64,000 bases of DNA. Origin: Azadirachta indica (taxonomy: Eukaryota > Streptophyta > Magnoliopsida > Sapindales > Meliaceae). Under the pieces are notes generated by a model. That model had not been told where the DNA came from, did not search any database, and saw nothing but the letters and a program-made list of their open reading frames with translations. Of this stretch, positions 48,248 through 59,774 are shown piece by piece (position 1 is the stretch's first letter; each line of letters begins with the position of its first letter). The DNA lies in assembly GCA_022749755.1 (NCBI GenBank), contig CM040452.1:14588350-14652349 (forward strand), in the 5' to 3' direction. A program made the translations under genes and the position numbers.

Positions 48248-50975
48248 TTATGTGGGTACAACCACCCCTGAATGGGGTGACAACTGCAAGACAAACAGCC
48301 AAAATACCAAGACCAGCAATATAAACTGTATAATAAAACATGAAGTAACCTTACACACTCTCTTCTGCATCTTCAAAACTATTTCTGTGCCCAAAATATC
48401 TCCACAATATTTTTCCAACTCCTCTGCTTGTTTCTTTAGCACCTCTGCCTTGTTTTCAGCATCCCCAAGCTTGTCAAGCATCTGTGCTTGCTCCTCAGCC
48501 AGAGTTTCTTGCTCCACATTGAGTGTCTTTCCATCAACTGAAGCAACTCGCACCTTCTCTATTGTCCTCGTTAGTACCAGATACTCAATCTCAGCCTCAA
48601 TCTTTTGCCGAAAGAGACCTTCAAGCTCGGTCTCCATCTCTCTACTTTGTTCAGGCTGCAACTCAATGGTGCTCCCCGATCCTTCCTTCAGTGGCTTGCT
48701 ATCGTTTAAAGTCGCTTCCAGTTCAGAAACTTTCATTTCCTCCACCTCGAGCAAAGTCCTTGCCTCCTCCAGTTTGCTTTCCAAATGTTTCACATTCTGT
48801 GCCAAGCTTAATACCTGCATTTCCAAGGAACTTGAAGCACCTTCTCCAATCTTTTCAGAACTCAATTTGTCAGAAGAACTTGGTCCATGGATTGGATCAG
48901 TAAAAGTGGAATCTGCACATACACTGCTATCCTTGAATGAGTTGTCATGCAAAAATACTGCATCCTTCCCTATCTCCACTAACTTCTGAACTTCTGCAAG
49001 TGGGCACACGGCTTCATCAGAATTGATAAAATATCATATCCCCACAAATGAAGAAGTTTCTAAGCAGTGAACACACACAAGGCATTGAGTGTAATACAAT
49101 TTGTGAGACAGACCAACGGCCTAATAGTCACCTGTTATCTTAAAGAACATTAAATATGAACCCACCCCACTACCAAATCAGCAGAAATCACAAAATGGCA
49201 GGAACGCAAAACAGATGTCAGTTTACAGTTCAAAACCCTGCCAAAGGCTATATCCTGTAAGTCTGAGGAAATGTCTGACACCTTAGAGTGATTCAAATTT
49301 ATTCATTAAAGGTTAACTTTTAAGTTGATTTTACTAAAAGTTTCCTACCAAGGAGAAAAATACATTGATATTAAATCCAATTAAAAATTCCTAATGACAA
49401 CCCTGAATCCTTTTTGTGGCTGTTACATGTGAGTGCCAAAATAGTATCTGCACCCAAATGTATTCCCTTGTGTACTCATCATGCTGGCAAATCAAGCAAG
49501 GCAAAAATCCATATTTGTACCCAAATGTTATCCTTATTGGTACATTCTAACAAGTCAAGCAAGGTAATTAGGACGAATTTTTTGAAGTTAAGCAAGAAGT
49601 TGAATAAATGATCCAAATTTAAAATATAATTTGAATTTGCATTTTCTATGATTTTCCTTTAATCAGTAGGGAGAAAATAATTCTTTCAGATGCTTCAAGG
49701 AATGCTCCTGGGTATTATTGAAGGATTTCCAAAACCATTAAAGTTTGATTTTTGATCGGCAACAAAGCATTATTAGGATGAAACATTACAGATATATACA
49801 ACCCCTCATAACAACTGTTTATACAATTTCCAAAAGCGAGGCACAATACCTTTTTCGAGTGCTTCCTGCACAGAGTGGAGGGCCAGGAGAGACCCAACCA
49901 AAGGATCCCGATCTTTTGATGGCCGGTCATTGTCACTTTTCTCTTCCTTGGCATTCCAAGACAAGTCTGCAGCTAAATCATCTTGCGAAAGATCCTCAAC
50001 TTCCTCCACATTCTCTTTGGTATAACCTGTTTGAACTTCCTCACTGAACTGTTCACATGCATGTGCATCATCACTATTTTCCCTGTCATAATTCATTGAC
50101 CGTCCACTTTGCCTTCCATTACTAGTCACAGAAAAAGCACCCTGCATAAAGACAAAGTTGGAGCTTCTTGAGTCAGACTCCATGCTGGAATGAGAGTTTT
50201 CTTTCTCGATTTTGACCTTTTCTCCTCTAGGCTTCTTACTGCTTTCAGCCCGACTTTTTCCTTGTTGAACCCGTTGAGTTGGATTACCTCCACTCTTCCC
50301 ACTCAAATTCTTCATCCTGTTCCTCTCTCGCACATACCCTGATGCAGCAGGCAATTCATATTTCAACTTTGGAGCACTGGCTGCCGTGGAAGACTTGCTA
50401 CTTCGATCCTCACTGTTTTCAGAATCTGTACCTGCAGCAAAAGCGGACCCAACTGCAAATCTAGAATCTAAACTGGAGGCACGTGTTGCAAAGCCATCAA
50501 CAACACCCACATTTTTTACCACATTTGCGGATCCAATAGAACCATCACTATTCTGCCTGATCTCCGCAGATGACATACGTAAAGGGTTAGATAGATTAAC
50601 AGAACCAGATAAACCCCGCTTCAAAATCTTACTACTATCCACACTGGGACCAGCATCCTTAACAACATCCCTCTTAATACGTCTCCATTTCCTCAACCCA
50701 TACCCTTTTGTTGTAGGAGGTGAACCTCCAGCAGGAGATTTCATTGCCGGTGAAGGTGAACTCAATCTTTGCTCACTTTGAAAATCATTTTCATGGTTAT
50801 TAAGTGGCACTGCATCAGTGACATGATTGTCACTAGTACCCTCCTTGTCGGTCTCATCTGAACACGACCCATTATTCTTGATGCTGTCATCCTTGACATG
50901 GGATGCAGTTCCTTGGCTTACTTCTTCATTATCTTCCACAGATTCAAGAGCTGAACGTTCACTCTCCAAATCCAT
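48248..50975 (-). CDS. WPP domain-interacting protein (WIP), plant KASH protein
   Basis: Tail-anchored outer nuclear envelope protein. In Arabidopsis, WIPs bind SUN proteins across the lumen and bring RanGAP (via its WPP domain) and WIT/myosin XI-i to the envelope. Two coding exons, 50975-49850 and 48993-48248, join as ALEK|EVQKL in phase to 623 residues. The N-terminus starts MDLESERSALESVEDN as in WIP1. A long Ser-rich disordered region has a conserved block GYGLRKWRRIKRD. A coiled coil runs about 430-575 (LAQNVKHLESKLEEARTLLE onward). The membrane helix is 594-613, and the lumenal KASH tail ends in VVPT. An ATG eight codons upstream is possible but MDLES is the family start. The order matches Arabidopsis WIP2 (At5g56210). 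Confidence 0.94.
49450..49565. repeat. Diverged tandem repeat in the WIP intron
   Basis: Two copies of about 65 bases: ACCCAAATGTATTCCCTTG at 49452 and ACCCAAATGTTATCCTTAT at 49519. Each ends in CAARTCAAGCAAGG (about 49488 and 49551). Confidence 0.5.
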
Positions 50976-50999
50976 AACCAATATCTCTAAAATGGGCAA

Positions 51000-51430
51000 C
51001 TCTCAGACGCATCAAACGATCCAGTGAGATCAAGATCATGAACAATAACTATCATTCCAGCAGTATAGCGGTCGAAATTACCAAAATCTGAAAAAGACCA
51101 ACCAAACCAATCCACTGTTTGTTGAATAATCTAATTTATTAATCAAATTCAATTCAATTCTAAATAATTGGATTCTAGTATAGCAATGAATTTAGAGATA
51201 AAGCAAAATAAAAGAACTTAAATTTCCATATAGTTTATTGTCATAAAGTTAATAACTTGAAATTCAGTCGAAAGTAAATAATTTATCCCAAAAATATGGA
51301 GTATATGTAAATATGAGATGTTGAACATACCTTTGCGAGTTTATAAATGATCCATAATGAGCCCTTTGAAGTGAAAATAACGATAAATCAAAAATCGAAG
51401 AAATTGGAAACCCTAAACTACGGTTGAAAT
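51000..51430 (-). promoter_or_regulatory. Upstream leader and telo-box of the WIP gene
   Basis: Read on the minus strand, TTTAGGGTTT (plus-strand AAACCCTAAA at 51408-51417) is a telo-box. A CGCAAAG|GTATGT donor near 51330 suggests a leader intron that ends shortly before the start codon. Confidence 0.4.
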
Positions 51431-54400
51431 TGGATTTTTATAGCCATGGAATAATTAACAAATTAATTAAAATGACCGAAAATAATTAAAAATAAACAAA
51501 AGAATGAACGTGGGTGACACGGGGATACCCACATGGAGACGGTGGCCCACAGACACAAGTGGGCATAGCTGGCCACCTGATCTGGGACACATCAAATTCC
51601 GTTTTACTAAAATTACCAAAATAACCCCCAGCTGTCAATTATTCATCTCTCCCCACTCTTTGTTGTTTGGGTTTTTTTTTAATGGGCCTGGTTTTGGACT
51701 TTGTTGGTTCAGTTTGTAAGGTTTGGTTTATTGATATTGTTTTGTTGCAAGGGCATTGGAATTTATAGAGACAAAAAGAGGAATAATAATAATACAAGCA
51801 ACCTTAATTCAGACATAAGACAACATGACTTGCTTTTGTTATATTCGTTCTCATTTTTCACTCTTCTCTTCTCCTGATAATGTCTTAATTTGATTCATCA
51901 ACATAATTTTTTTTTTTTTTCAAAAAAAGGCTTAAATAATTAACAACATATTGTTATTTGTCTATGATGTTATTTATGTCTGTATACAGTTGGGAAGTGA
52001 AATGTTGATATGGTCAAAGAAAAAGAAGGAAATTACCAGGCAACTCATAGTCATGGTAAATAGTAAAGACATCTAAGATTTTAGTATTAATTGTTTTGAA
52101 AGTTGTATAACAAGGTCATATTTGATAGACAAGTCTGTATTGTATTTAAAATAAAATTTTTTTTGTCCAGTGTTTGATGTAAGAAGGAAACTGTATAAAA
52201 AGTAAAAATAATACAATTCAGACTCCTCAAATTTAACCTGTCTCTCCTTCTGAATCAAGTCCATATTATGCTATTTTTATTTATTCTTTCAAAAATAATT
52301 TTTTTTTAAAATAATAATTTTTTAAATTATTTAATTATTAATTTAAGATAATAATTTATAATTAAATAATTTTACACTAAATATAGTACTTGTATTAAAT
52401 TTTATACGGTACAATTCAATTCAATACAGTTGAATGCATTATGTCAAAGACACCCTAAATGTTCAGTCTTTCTGCTTTGGAACACATCCAATGCGGCAAA
52501 GCTTTCTCCTGCCAACTGCAAATTCCTTAATAAGCAAAATCTGTACTTGGAAAATCCCCTTTTCGGCCTCAGTAAAAGTCGAACACCATTAATCTTCATT
52601 CTTGTTGGTCCGCACATCCGCATCATAGAACTCCAAATAAACCAATGAATCTTTTTCTATTCTGTTCTCTTAGAACAATCAGGAATTTTCTTAAAAGATG
52701 TTAGTAGTGCTGCTGCAGGTTATACAAGGATGAAGCCGTAGTAGGTTATTGAACATTACAAGCACTATCCTTGAATGCTCCATCGAGAGTGAAAATGAGA
52801 CCACTGCACTATAATAAAATCAACTTAATTATTTATTCTATCACTTAAGAGTAGAGTAGGATAATGATAATAATATTGCACAATTGCTCCACTAGGAAAT
52901 ACATATTGTAATGAGTAATGCCAAAGTTCCTTAAAAAACTCTTGGGAGCAGACCACCAAGTAATTAAAATGCTTTTCAGCATGATTGTGGTTTCACTATT
53001 TCCCAGTTGACATCTCTTGGGACATTGAAGAATCCAAGCTCATCGTCTCAAAATGAATGCTTATTACTGTAATTATATATTATGTTTATCTGCTGCTGCC
53101 GTCAATTATCCCAGTAGTGAGGCAACTATTAGAGGAGAGAAACATAAGCAAGTCTGTCCATCTTATCAATTCATGTTTTCTTACCTCATGACATGTTCTC
53201 AGACCCAGTTTTGAAATATCATAGATTCAATGATGAGCCAGTAAAATTAAGCAACATGCCATCTTATCATTGATTAGCCGGTGAACGCCGCGTTTTCATT
53301 CTATAATAGCCACTTGTCAACATGATTGAAAAATCAATGGCACATTGCTAAAGTGATAATAAAAGATATTTATCCCTTTTCTAGCTAATTGCAATTCCAT
53401 ATTAATTTTGCTTCTTGTTAGTGTAATGATATGGCAATTAAAGAATCAAACCCTTCTCCCCCACTTCAATGGCTTTAAATATAAAGAATGCAGCTATTAG
53501 GACTTTCAGACTTCTTTTCCTCTCTATAACTTTCCTTTTGCCAACGAAGTTACATTCCACAATAATGTAATAAATTAACCAGAAAGTTGCCAATATTAAT
53601 GTCAGCTTTTGTATATGCTAGCTTGGTGAACTTTCTTTCTTTTCCATTTAAAAGCACAACCTAAGATGATGCAGCAGCTACACTAATATATATATATATA
53701 TATATATATTTATTTATAGAGAGCTGACAGACATGGATTTGATTGAATTTAATTGCTAGCTTTTGCCAATTGAATTTAGCTACAATTCCATGATTGAAAG
53801 CTACAGGGTCCACAGTGAAAAGGAGGACTATTACATTATTCTAAAATACATATATAAAGAGGACTTAAAAAGGACCAAGCACAAACAAATTTTAAAGAAA
53901 AAGATGAAGCTTTAGGGTTAACGAGGCAAGGACACATTAGATGAGTCAGCGCAGCCTTCCAGCTTGGACCAATCAAAATAAAATATTAGAGAAGCAATTT
54001 TCTTTTTTTTATATATATATTTTTGGGGAGCAGCCACATGGTATACTTGATTCAAATAAGCACTTAGAGCTAAGCAAGTAGCATTATAAATTAAGTCAAA
54101 AGCACTTCCATGTTAGTGGCAAACCTTGCGTAGATAAAACACCTACAACTTTTTAAGTTTTTCAAGAGAGGAGATGAGATTGAGATGATAAGAACAACTT
54201 CTATCCTTTTGAAACTATAATAAAGGTGCTGGCACTGCCACGCATTATATATATTGCCTGCGTGTACCACACTATAAATCTTCTTTGACAATTTCAAAAT
54301 ACACTGAGGATAGTGTAAAATCAAAATAATGGATGAGAAAAATTTAGAATTTGAATATTGTTTTTAACCTTTTTACTTTGAAAGTGAAATAACGAAGCAA

Positions 54401-55030
54401 TGCTTTTACAGCTCATGTTCGAGGAAGAAATGAAGCTGCTTGCTAAGAGTTGCCAAGTAAATGTGGTACTGGTAGGTGCCATTTCATAATAATTGAAAAT
54501 AGAAAATAATGGAAAAAAGTATTTTCATTAAAATTGGAATCAATAATAGTGGCTTCAGGGGTTCGGTTGGACTGGTCTATGGTCCAATTTCCAGTGCAAA
54601 ATAGTTTCAAATGATGTCAGATGAGTACACATACTGAGAAAAACCTGCCTACCATGTATAAATAATATGAGAGACTGCTTTATTCTACTGCGAATTGAAA
54701 GGGTTAAAACTTGCTACAAACCCACAAACAGGAAGGTCCGAGTAATGGGGTTCCTCTCCCAATGCCCTCTTGCTCTGAGTTCTTTCTGACCAATCTTTGG
54801 CTTCTGTGATAAGTGAGAACCTCATGTAAGATTTAGAAGTGAGAGAGTAAAATGTACATCACATAAAACAAAAAGAAATTGGCTAAGCCCAATATATATT
54901 ATTAAATTATTCATATTCACATAGTATACTACTAACATTTACCCTCTACAGCTTCTTTTTAAGCGCTTATATAGTATTTTATGTTCAAAAACCTTGCAGA
55001 TCCAACCCATACATTAGATTCCCCCCTCTG
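51431..55030. other. Intergenic region between divergent WIP and TNP genes
   Basis: No coding gene seen. AT-rich, with a TA tract at 53688-53709. The right end should hold the TNP promoter; a GA tract (55046-55084) lies just before the first leader exon. Confidence 0.55.
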
Positions 55031-55040
55031 TACAGCTTGT

Positions 55041-55045
<5 letters not shown>

Positions 55046-55084
<39 letters not shown>
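55046..55084 (+). repeat. (GA)n tract at the TNP leader
   Basis: About 18 GA units immediately before the short upstream reading frame. GA repeats near plant promoters can bind BBR/BPC factors; that role is inferred here. Confidence 0.8.
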
Positions 55085-55088
<4 letters not shown>

Positions 55089-55089
<1 letters not shown>

Positions 55090-55371
55090 TGGGTTTTCAG
55101 GAGTTGCAGAAGAGGAGGGCCTCTCTTTCTTGTTTGGTTCAGGTAAATTTCAATAGTTTCTAAACCTGTGCTATTATCGATCACTTCGGGATGTCTATGA
55201 TGAGTTAAATATGAGATCCTTCAACTTATTTCTATGATTGTTGTTATTATCCGCAGAAACAAATTCAAACTTGTTTTGTGCAGTAATGTTGTCGCTTTGA
55301 ATCTGACTTATTGGTCAATATCGTCCATTGTTCAGGGCAAAGCTTGGATGCATGCTATTCCTACCAAGTGA
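55089..55371 (+). other. Candidate spliced upstream ORF in the TNP leader
   Basis: ATG at 55089 opens an 18-codon frame (MGFQELQKRRASLSCLVQ) that runs into a good donor, CAG|GTAAAT at 55143. Joined to an acceptor TTGTTCAG ending at 55335, the frame continues GKAWMHAIPTK and stops at 55371, giving 29 residues. Many further ATGs occur in 55372-55906 before the main start. The peptide would sit upstream of a TIR-STAND gene, where translational damping would make sense, but nothing here proves that it is translated. Confidence 0.35.
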
Positions 55372-55880
55372 AATAGTAAGAAGTATGACCATAAGTGAAT
55401 GGTCTGGTCTGTCTCGTTGTGCTGATGCTCTTTGGTCAAATCTACTCTGAGAAGCAGAAGAAAACAGGTATACCTCTGACTAAATAGAGGCCCACAATGG
55501 CAAGTGATAATACATCACATGCAGATCTTCCTGTATATGAATGAATATAACTGTTGCATTCATCTTCTGCCGTAGTCTCTCGTCAGAACCACTCACTCAA
55601 TTATATTTGTCAGCAGAAATTGAAGCAAACGAATGCGCAGAGAGAGAGAGAAAGAAAGATAGAAGCTCAGGTTCTTTGGTTCCTCTCAGCCAAAATGGTT
55701 CTTGGGAAGACCTGTGATGCGCATATTAAATAGCTTTTATCAACTTCCAGGTTGTGATAATATTCGAAGTACAACCAGATGAAGGCAATATAACGTGTTC
55801 TGGAAAAGAACATTGTAAAGTTCAACTTTCGTAAAAGAACTGAGATCTACTGCAGCAGCACACTTGAAGCTTTTACTGCG

Positions 55881-55953
55881 TGGTAATACTCAACTTCCTC
55901 ATTGCCATGGCTGTAGAAGCAGCTTCACTATCTGGTAATACTCAACTTCTTCA
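55881..55953 (+). repeat. Short direct repeat spanning the TNP start codon
   Basis: TGGTAATACTCAACTTC occurs at 55881 and again at 55934, once in the leader and once inside codons 10-15 of the coding region, a spacing of about 52-53 bases. The main ATG lies between the copies. Confidence 0.75.
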
Positions 55954-58852
55954 AGAAAACCCAACTGGCCTCACCATCAAGACTTCAACTAGTAGCTGCA
56001 AACCGGGTAAAGATACTACAACTCCCATCAGTTCAGATTTGCCTTCACCAAACATTAAAAGCTCAATTGAATCATCTCCGTACAGCTCTCCTCTTGTTTC
56101 ACCACCATCTTCAGCATTTGTTTCAGCTTTGCAATCACCATACATTTCGCCAAGAGCCGTAACTCCAAAACCGCAGGAAAACCCACCTCCAGCCACACAC
56201 CCATCGCCACCAGTCTCATTTCGAGGTTCACAATCTGATGACATTCCAAGCAGCTCCTACACGCCCCCATCAGACCAATATGAATATTCTGATGACCCAG
56301 CTGACCCAAAACTCAAGTTTATGACTTGTGTTCAAGTCCCAGATCCTGCTCCTCCGCGAGTATCGTTTTCCTTTCCGGTACCGAGAATTTCTTTTGCCAA
56401 AGGTCCAGTTTCTCCTGCTTCTAATGCTAAACTTAGGAGCTGTGACGTCTTCATTGGTTTTCATGGGCAAAATCCTAACTTGGTGAGGTTCTGTAAGTGG
56501 CTTAAGTCAGAGCTTGAGCTCCAGGGAATTGCTTGCTTTGTTGCTGACAGAGCTAAGTACTCAGATAGTCAGAGCCATGAGATTGCAGACAGAGTTATCT
56601 GCTCAGTCACTTATGGTGTTGTGGTTGTGACTAATTCTAGCTTTATTAACCATTTTAGTTTGGAGGAGATTAGATTTTTTGCTCAAAAGAAGAATTTGAT
56701 TCCACTTTTCTTTCACACGGGGCCGAATGAGATAATGGGTCTACTTAATTGCAATTCAATTGATAAAGAATGCAAAGAAGCAATTGATGGACTTATGAAA
56801 TCCCATGAGTTCAAGTTGGAAGCCAATGAATGTAACTGGAGAAGCTGTGTGGCTAAAGCTGCTGGGATACTGAGAGGAAAGCTTGGAAGGAAGAGTGTGG
56901 CTGAGAATGATTTAGGAGGATTTGAGGAGCTACCATTTCCAAGAAACAGGTGCTTTGTGGGAAGAGAGAGGGAGATTTTGGAGATTGAAACTGCATTTTT
57001 CGGATACGGAGATTGTCTTGAGCAAGATTATACAATGCAAATCATCAAAGGAGAGGCAAGCGGCCAATCTGAAGGCCTAGCTGATGAAGAAAGTGATACA
57101 GTTAGCACCAGAGGTGGGAGATTCATCAATTTGGAGTTGGGCAAGTGCAAAGAACCAAAACTGGAGGCTTGGGTTGAGCCAGTTTTGGGAAGAAATTCAT
57201 TGAAGAAATCAAAGTACAAGAAGTCAAGAAGCTTGGGAAGCAATGTAATTTGCATAAATGGAGTTCCTGGCAGCGGTAAAACTGAGTTAGCACTTGAGTT
57301 TGCTTACCGATATTCTCAAAGATACAAGATGGTTTTGTGGGTTGGTGGGGAAGCTCGATACTTCAGACAAAACATATTGAACCTATCGGTCAATTTGTGG
57401 TTAGATGTGAGTGCTGATGCTGAGAAGGAAAGGGGTAGAATCCGAAGCTTTGAAGAGCAAGAATTTGAAGCTTTCAAGAGAGTTAAGAGGGAGCTGTTTC
57501 GAGACATGCCTTATCTACTGATTATTGACAATCTAGAGACAGAGAAAGAATGGTGGGAAGGAAAAGATATGCATGACTTGATACCAAGGAACACTGCAGG
57601 TTCTCATGTGATTATCACTACTAGGATATCCAAGGTGATGAATTTTGATATAATGCAGCTTCCACCATTGTCCTTGCCTGATGCAATGGTTTTAATGAGA
57701 GGCAAAAAGAAGAAAGATTATCCAGCTGAGGAGTTAGAGTTCCTTCAAAAATTTGATGAGAAACTGGGAAGATTGAGCTTTGGTTTGGGGGTCATTGGAT
57801 CACTACTTTCTGAACTTGGGATATCTCCGTCAGCACTCTTTGAAGCTGTGAATCAAGTTCCACTTGAAGAATGCTCTACTTCTCCTTACATGAGCATCAA
57901 TGAGGAACAATACTGCAAAAACAATCCTTTCTTCATGAAGATTTTATGTTTCTGTTTCGCTATCTTACAACAAATCAACGGGAGAAGGAATTTTCTTGCC
58001 TCAAGAATGCTTCTTGTTGGTGCTTGGTTTGCTCCTGCTCCAATTTCAGTGAATTTGCTAGCTTCTGCAGCCAAGAACATGCCTTTTGCTGGAAACAGGT
58101 TCAGGAGATGGACAAAATGCTTGAGCCTAACATTTGGTTGTTGTGTTGGTTGTGGCTTGGCACCCCAAAGTGATGAAGAATCAGCTCTCCTTCTAGTCAA
58201 GTTAGGACTGGCACGAAGAGCCAACAAACAACCCGGATGTTGGATTCAATTCCATCCTATAACTCGAGTGTTTGCAAAAATTAAAGAAGGATTGTTAGCA
58301 CCTAAGGCAACAGTTCAAGGCGTAAGGAAGATTGGTAATCCATTGCTAAACTCTGATCATCTTTGGGCATCTGCATTCCTCGTTTTTGGTTTTAAATCTG
58401 AGCCACCAGTTGTCCAGTTAAAAGCAATTGATATGGTTTTATACATCAGAAAGATAGCTCTTCCTCTTGCAATCAGGGCTTTTACAACTTTCTCAAGATG
58501 CAGCTCAGCATTGGAGCTTCTAAAAGTGTGCACAAATGTGCTAGAGGAAGTGGAGAAGTCATTTGTGTCTCAAATTCAAGATTGGTGCCATGGTTCTCTT
58601 TGTTGGAAGAAAAAGTTAAATGGTAACCAAAGAGTAGATGAGTATGTATGGCAAGATGTGACATTGTTGAAGGCAACTCTACTTGAGACTAGAGCAAAGT
58701 TGCTGCTGAGAGGTGGACATTTTGACAGTGGTGAAGAGCTATGTAGAACCTGTATCAGTATTCGAACGGTGATGCTGGGACATAACCATGCTCAAACCTT
58801 GGCAGCTCAAGAAACACTAGCAAAGTTAGTGAGGATGAGAAGTAAGATATGA
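55907..58852 (+). CDS. TNP-type STAND protein: TIR-like, NB-ARC, TPR-like
   Basis: Single-exon, 981 residues from ATG 55907 (upstream in-frame GTG only). Residues 1-170 are Pro/Ser-rich and probably disordered. A TIR-like domain spans about 177-310 (CDVFIGFHGQ from Cys179, YGVVVVTNSSF, FSLEEIRFFAQKKNLIPLFF); Glu254 aligns with the catalytic Glu of NAD-cleaving TIRs. The NB-ARC has Walker A GVPGSGKT (452-459, Lys458), Walker B LLIIDNLE (Asp541), HVIITTR with Arg573 (RNBS-B) and FHPITRVFAK (His783) in place of MHD. The C-terminus (about 900-981) is helical and TPR-like (LLLRGGHFDSGEELCRTC, GHNHAQTLAAQETLAKL). There are no LRRs, so it is not a classical TNL. This is the ancient, low-copy TNP class, corresponding by order to At5g56220. 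Its cellular role is little known; a signalling NADase or switch is inferred from the fold. Confidence 0.9.
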   Translation: MAVEAASLSGNTQLLQENPTGLTIKTSTSSCKPGKDTTTPISSDLPSPNIKSSIESSPYSSPLVSPPSSAFVSALQSPYISPRAVTPKPQENPPPATHPSPPVSFRGSQSDDIPSSSYTPPSDQYEYSDDPADPKLKFMTCVQVPDPAPPRVSFSFPVPRISFAKGPVSPASNAKLRSCDVFIGFHGQNPNLVRFCKWLKSELELQGIACFVADRAKYSDSQSHEIADRVICSVTYGVVVVTNSSFINHFSLEEIRFFAQKKNLIPLFFHTGPNEIMGLLNCNSIDKECKEAIDGLMKSHEFKLEANECNWRSCVAKAAGILRGKLGRKSVAENDLGGFEELPFPRNRCFVGREREILEIETAFFGYGDCLEQDYTMQIIKGEASGQSEGLADEESDTVSTRGGRFINLELGKCKEPKLEAWVEPVLGRNSLKKSKYKKSRSLGSNVICINGVPGSGKTELALEFAYRYSQRYKMVLWVGGEARYFRQNILNLSVNLWLDVSADAEKERGRIRSFEEQEFEAFKRVKRELFRDMPYLLIIDNLETEKEWWEGKDMHDLIPRNTAGSHVIITTRISKVMNFDIMQLPPLSLPDAMVLMRGKKKKDYPAEELEFLQKFDEKLGRLSFGLGVIGSLLSELGISPSALFEAVNQVPLEECSTSPYMSINEEQYCKNNPFFMKILCFCFAILQQINGRRNFLASRMLLVGAWFAPAPISVNLLASAAKNMPFAGNRFRRWTKCLSLTFGCCVGCGLAPQSDEESALLLVKLGLARRANKQPGCWIQFHPITRVFAKIKEGLLAPKATVQGVRKIGNPLLNSDHLWASAFLVFGFKSEPPVVQLKAIDMVLYIRKIALPLAIRAFTTFSRCSSALELLKVCTNVLEEVEKSFVSQIQDWCHGSLCWKKKLNGNQRVDEYVWQDVTLLKATLLETRAKLLLRGGHFDSGEELCRTCISIRTVMLGHNHAQTLAAQETLAKLVRMRSKI

Positions 58853-59622
58853 TTATATGACACTGTTTTCCAATGTCTCCCATACATGGGAAGCTCAGTT
58901 TTGTTAATGTTGTGATCAATTTAGCTAGAAATATAATGATCAGGTTTCTTATAATTTTCTTTTACTATTAGCTCGTAACTTACATCTGATTAATTGTTTT
59001 AAACAAAGTTCTTGCCGTATCAGCTCATACTGTTCAACATGAGTTAGAGCCTTGCATATAATTATTCAATCTAGGAATTTCTTATCTATCAAGAACAGTC
59101 AGTTTGGGACCTGGAAACAATTAATTTCTTAGGATGAATGATGATCAAAATCCCATGTTAATGAACTGGCCTAGAATACATGCCCATAGGATAAAGCCTA
59201 GCATTCATAGAGGAAAGGTGAGGCATTAATTGGCTTGTACACCATAGCCTAGCCTGTATAATGTGCATAGATTCTAAAATAAATCGAATACAACTTCAAT
59301 TATTATAAGAATTGGCATTAAGATCAACAAAAGTAAAAAATTCAAAAGCCAATAGAAGCTGAACTAAAGCAGCAAGTCAAATTTTTTAAGACAACATTTA
59401 ACAAGAAGTTTCAAACCAAACTTGTTCTCTACTCCATTAGACAGCAGCCACAACCTTAAGAAACATAAGTTCAAATTTTTTTTTAGTAGAAGCCAATGAA
59501 AGATCTCTCCTTTTCATAACTCCAACAAAAGTCTACAAGCAAAGCAAAGAAAACTCAGGCAGACTGTAAAATGAAAGAGCTGTGAACTTGAGACTATTGT
59601 AAGAAAAACCAAAAACAAGAAT

Positions 59623-59774
59623 TCACAGTCGAACACTCAGATGAGCATCGATCAGTGAAAGCGTACGAGTCCAAAAGCTTGTTGCTCGTCAAGAAGCATC
59701 ACAGTTAAACACTCAGATAATCATCGATCAGTGAAAGTGTAAGAGTCCAAAAGCTTGTTGCTCGTCAAGAAGCG
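59623..59774. repeat. 76-base tandem duplication
   Basis: Copy A runs 59623-59698 and copy B 59699-59774. Both run TCACAGT...ACACTCAGAT...CATCGATCAGTGAAAG...GAGTCCAAAAGCTTGTTGCT, with about eight differences. On the minus strand each reads SLLDEQQAFGL-like, but neither frame is long. Confidence 0.85.

Noticed and set aside
48252..48989. Plus-strand open frame of 245 codons opposite WIP exon 2
   Set aside because: Antisense shadow of a real coiled-coil coding exon. It is Ser/Cys-rich with no family resemblance.
55880..55906. Extension of the TNP protein upstream to a GTG
   Set aside because: The upstream codon is GTG, not ATG. The ATG at 55907 in context ATTGCCATGG is a good plant start, and the extra nine residues show no similarity to anything.
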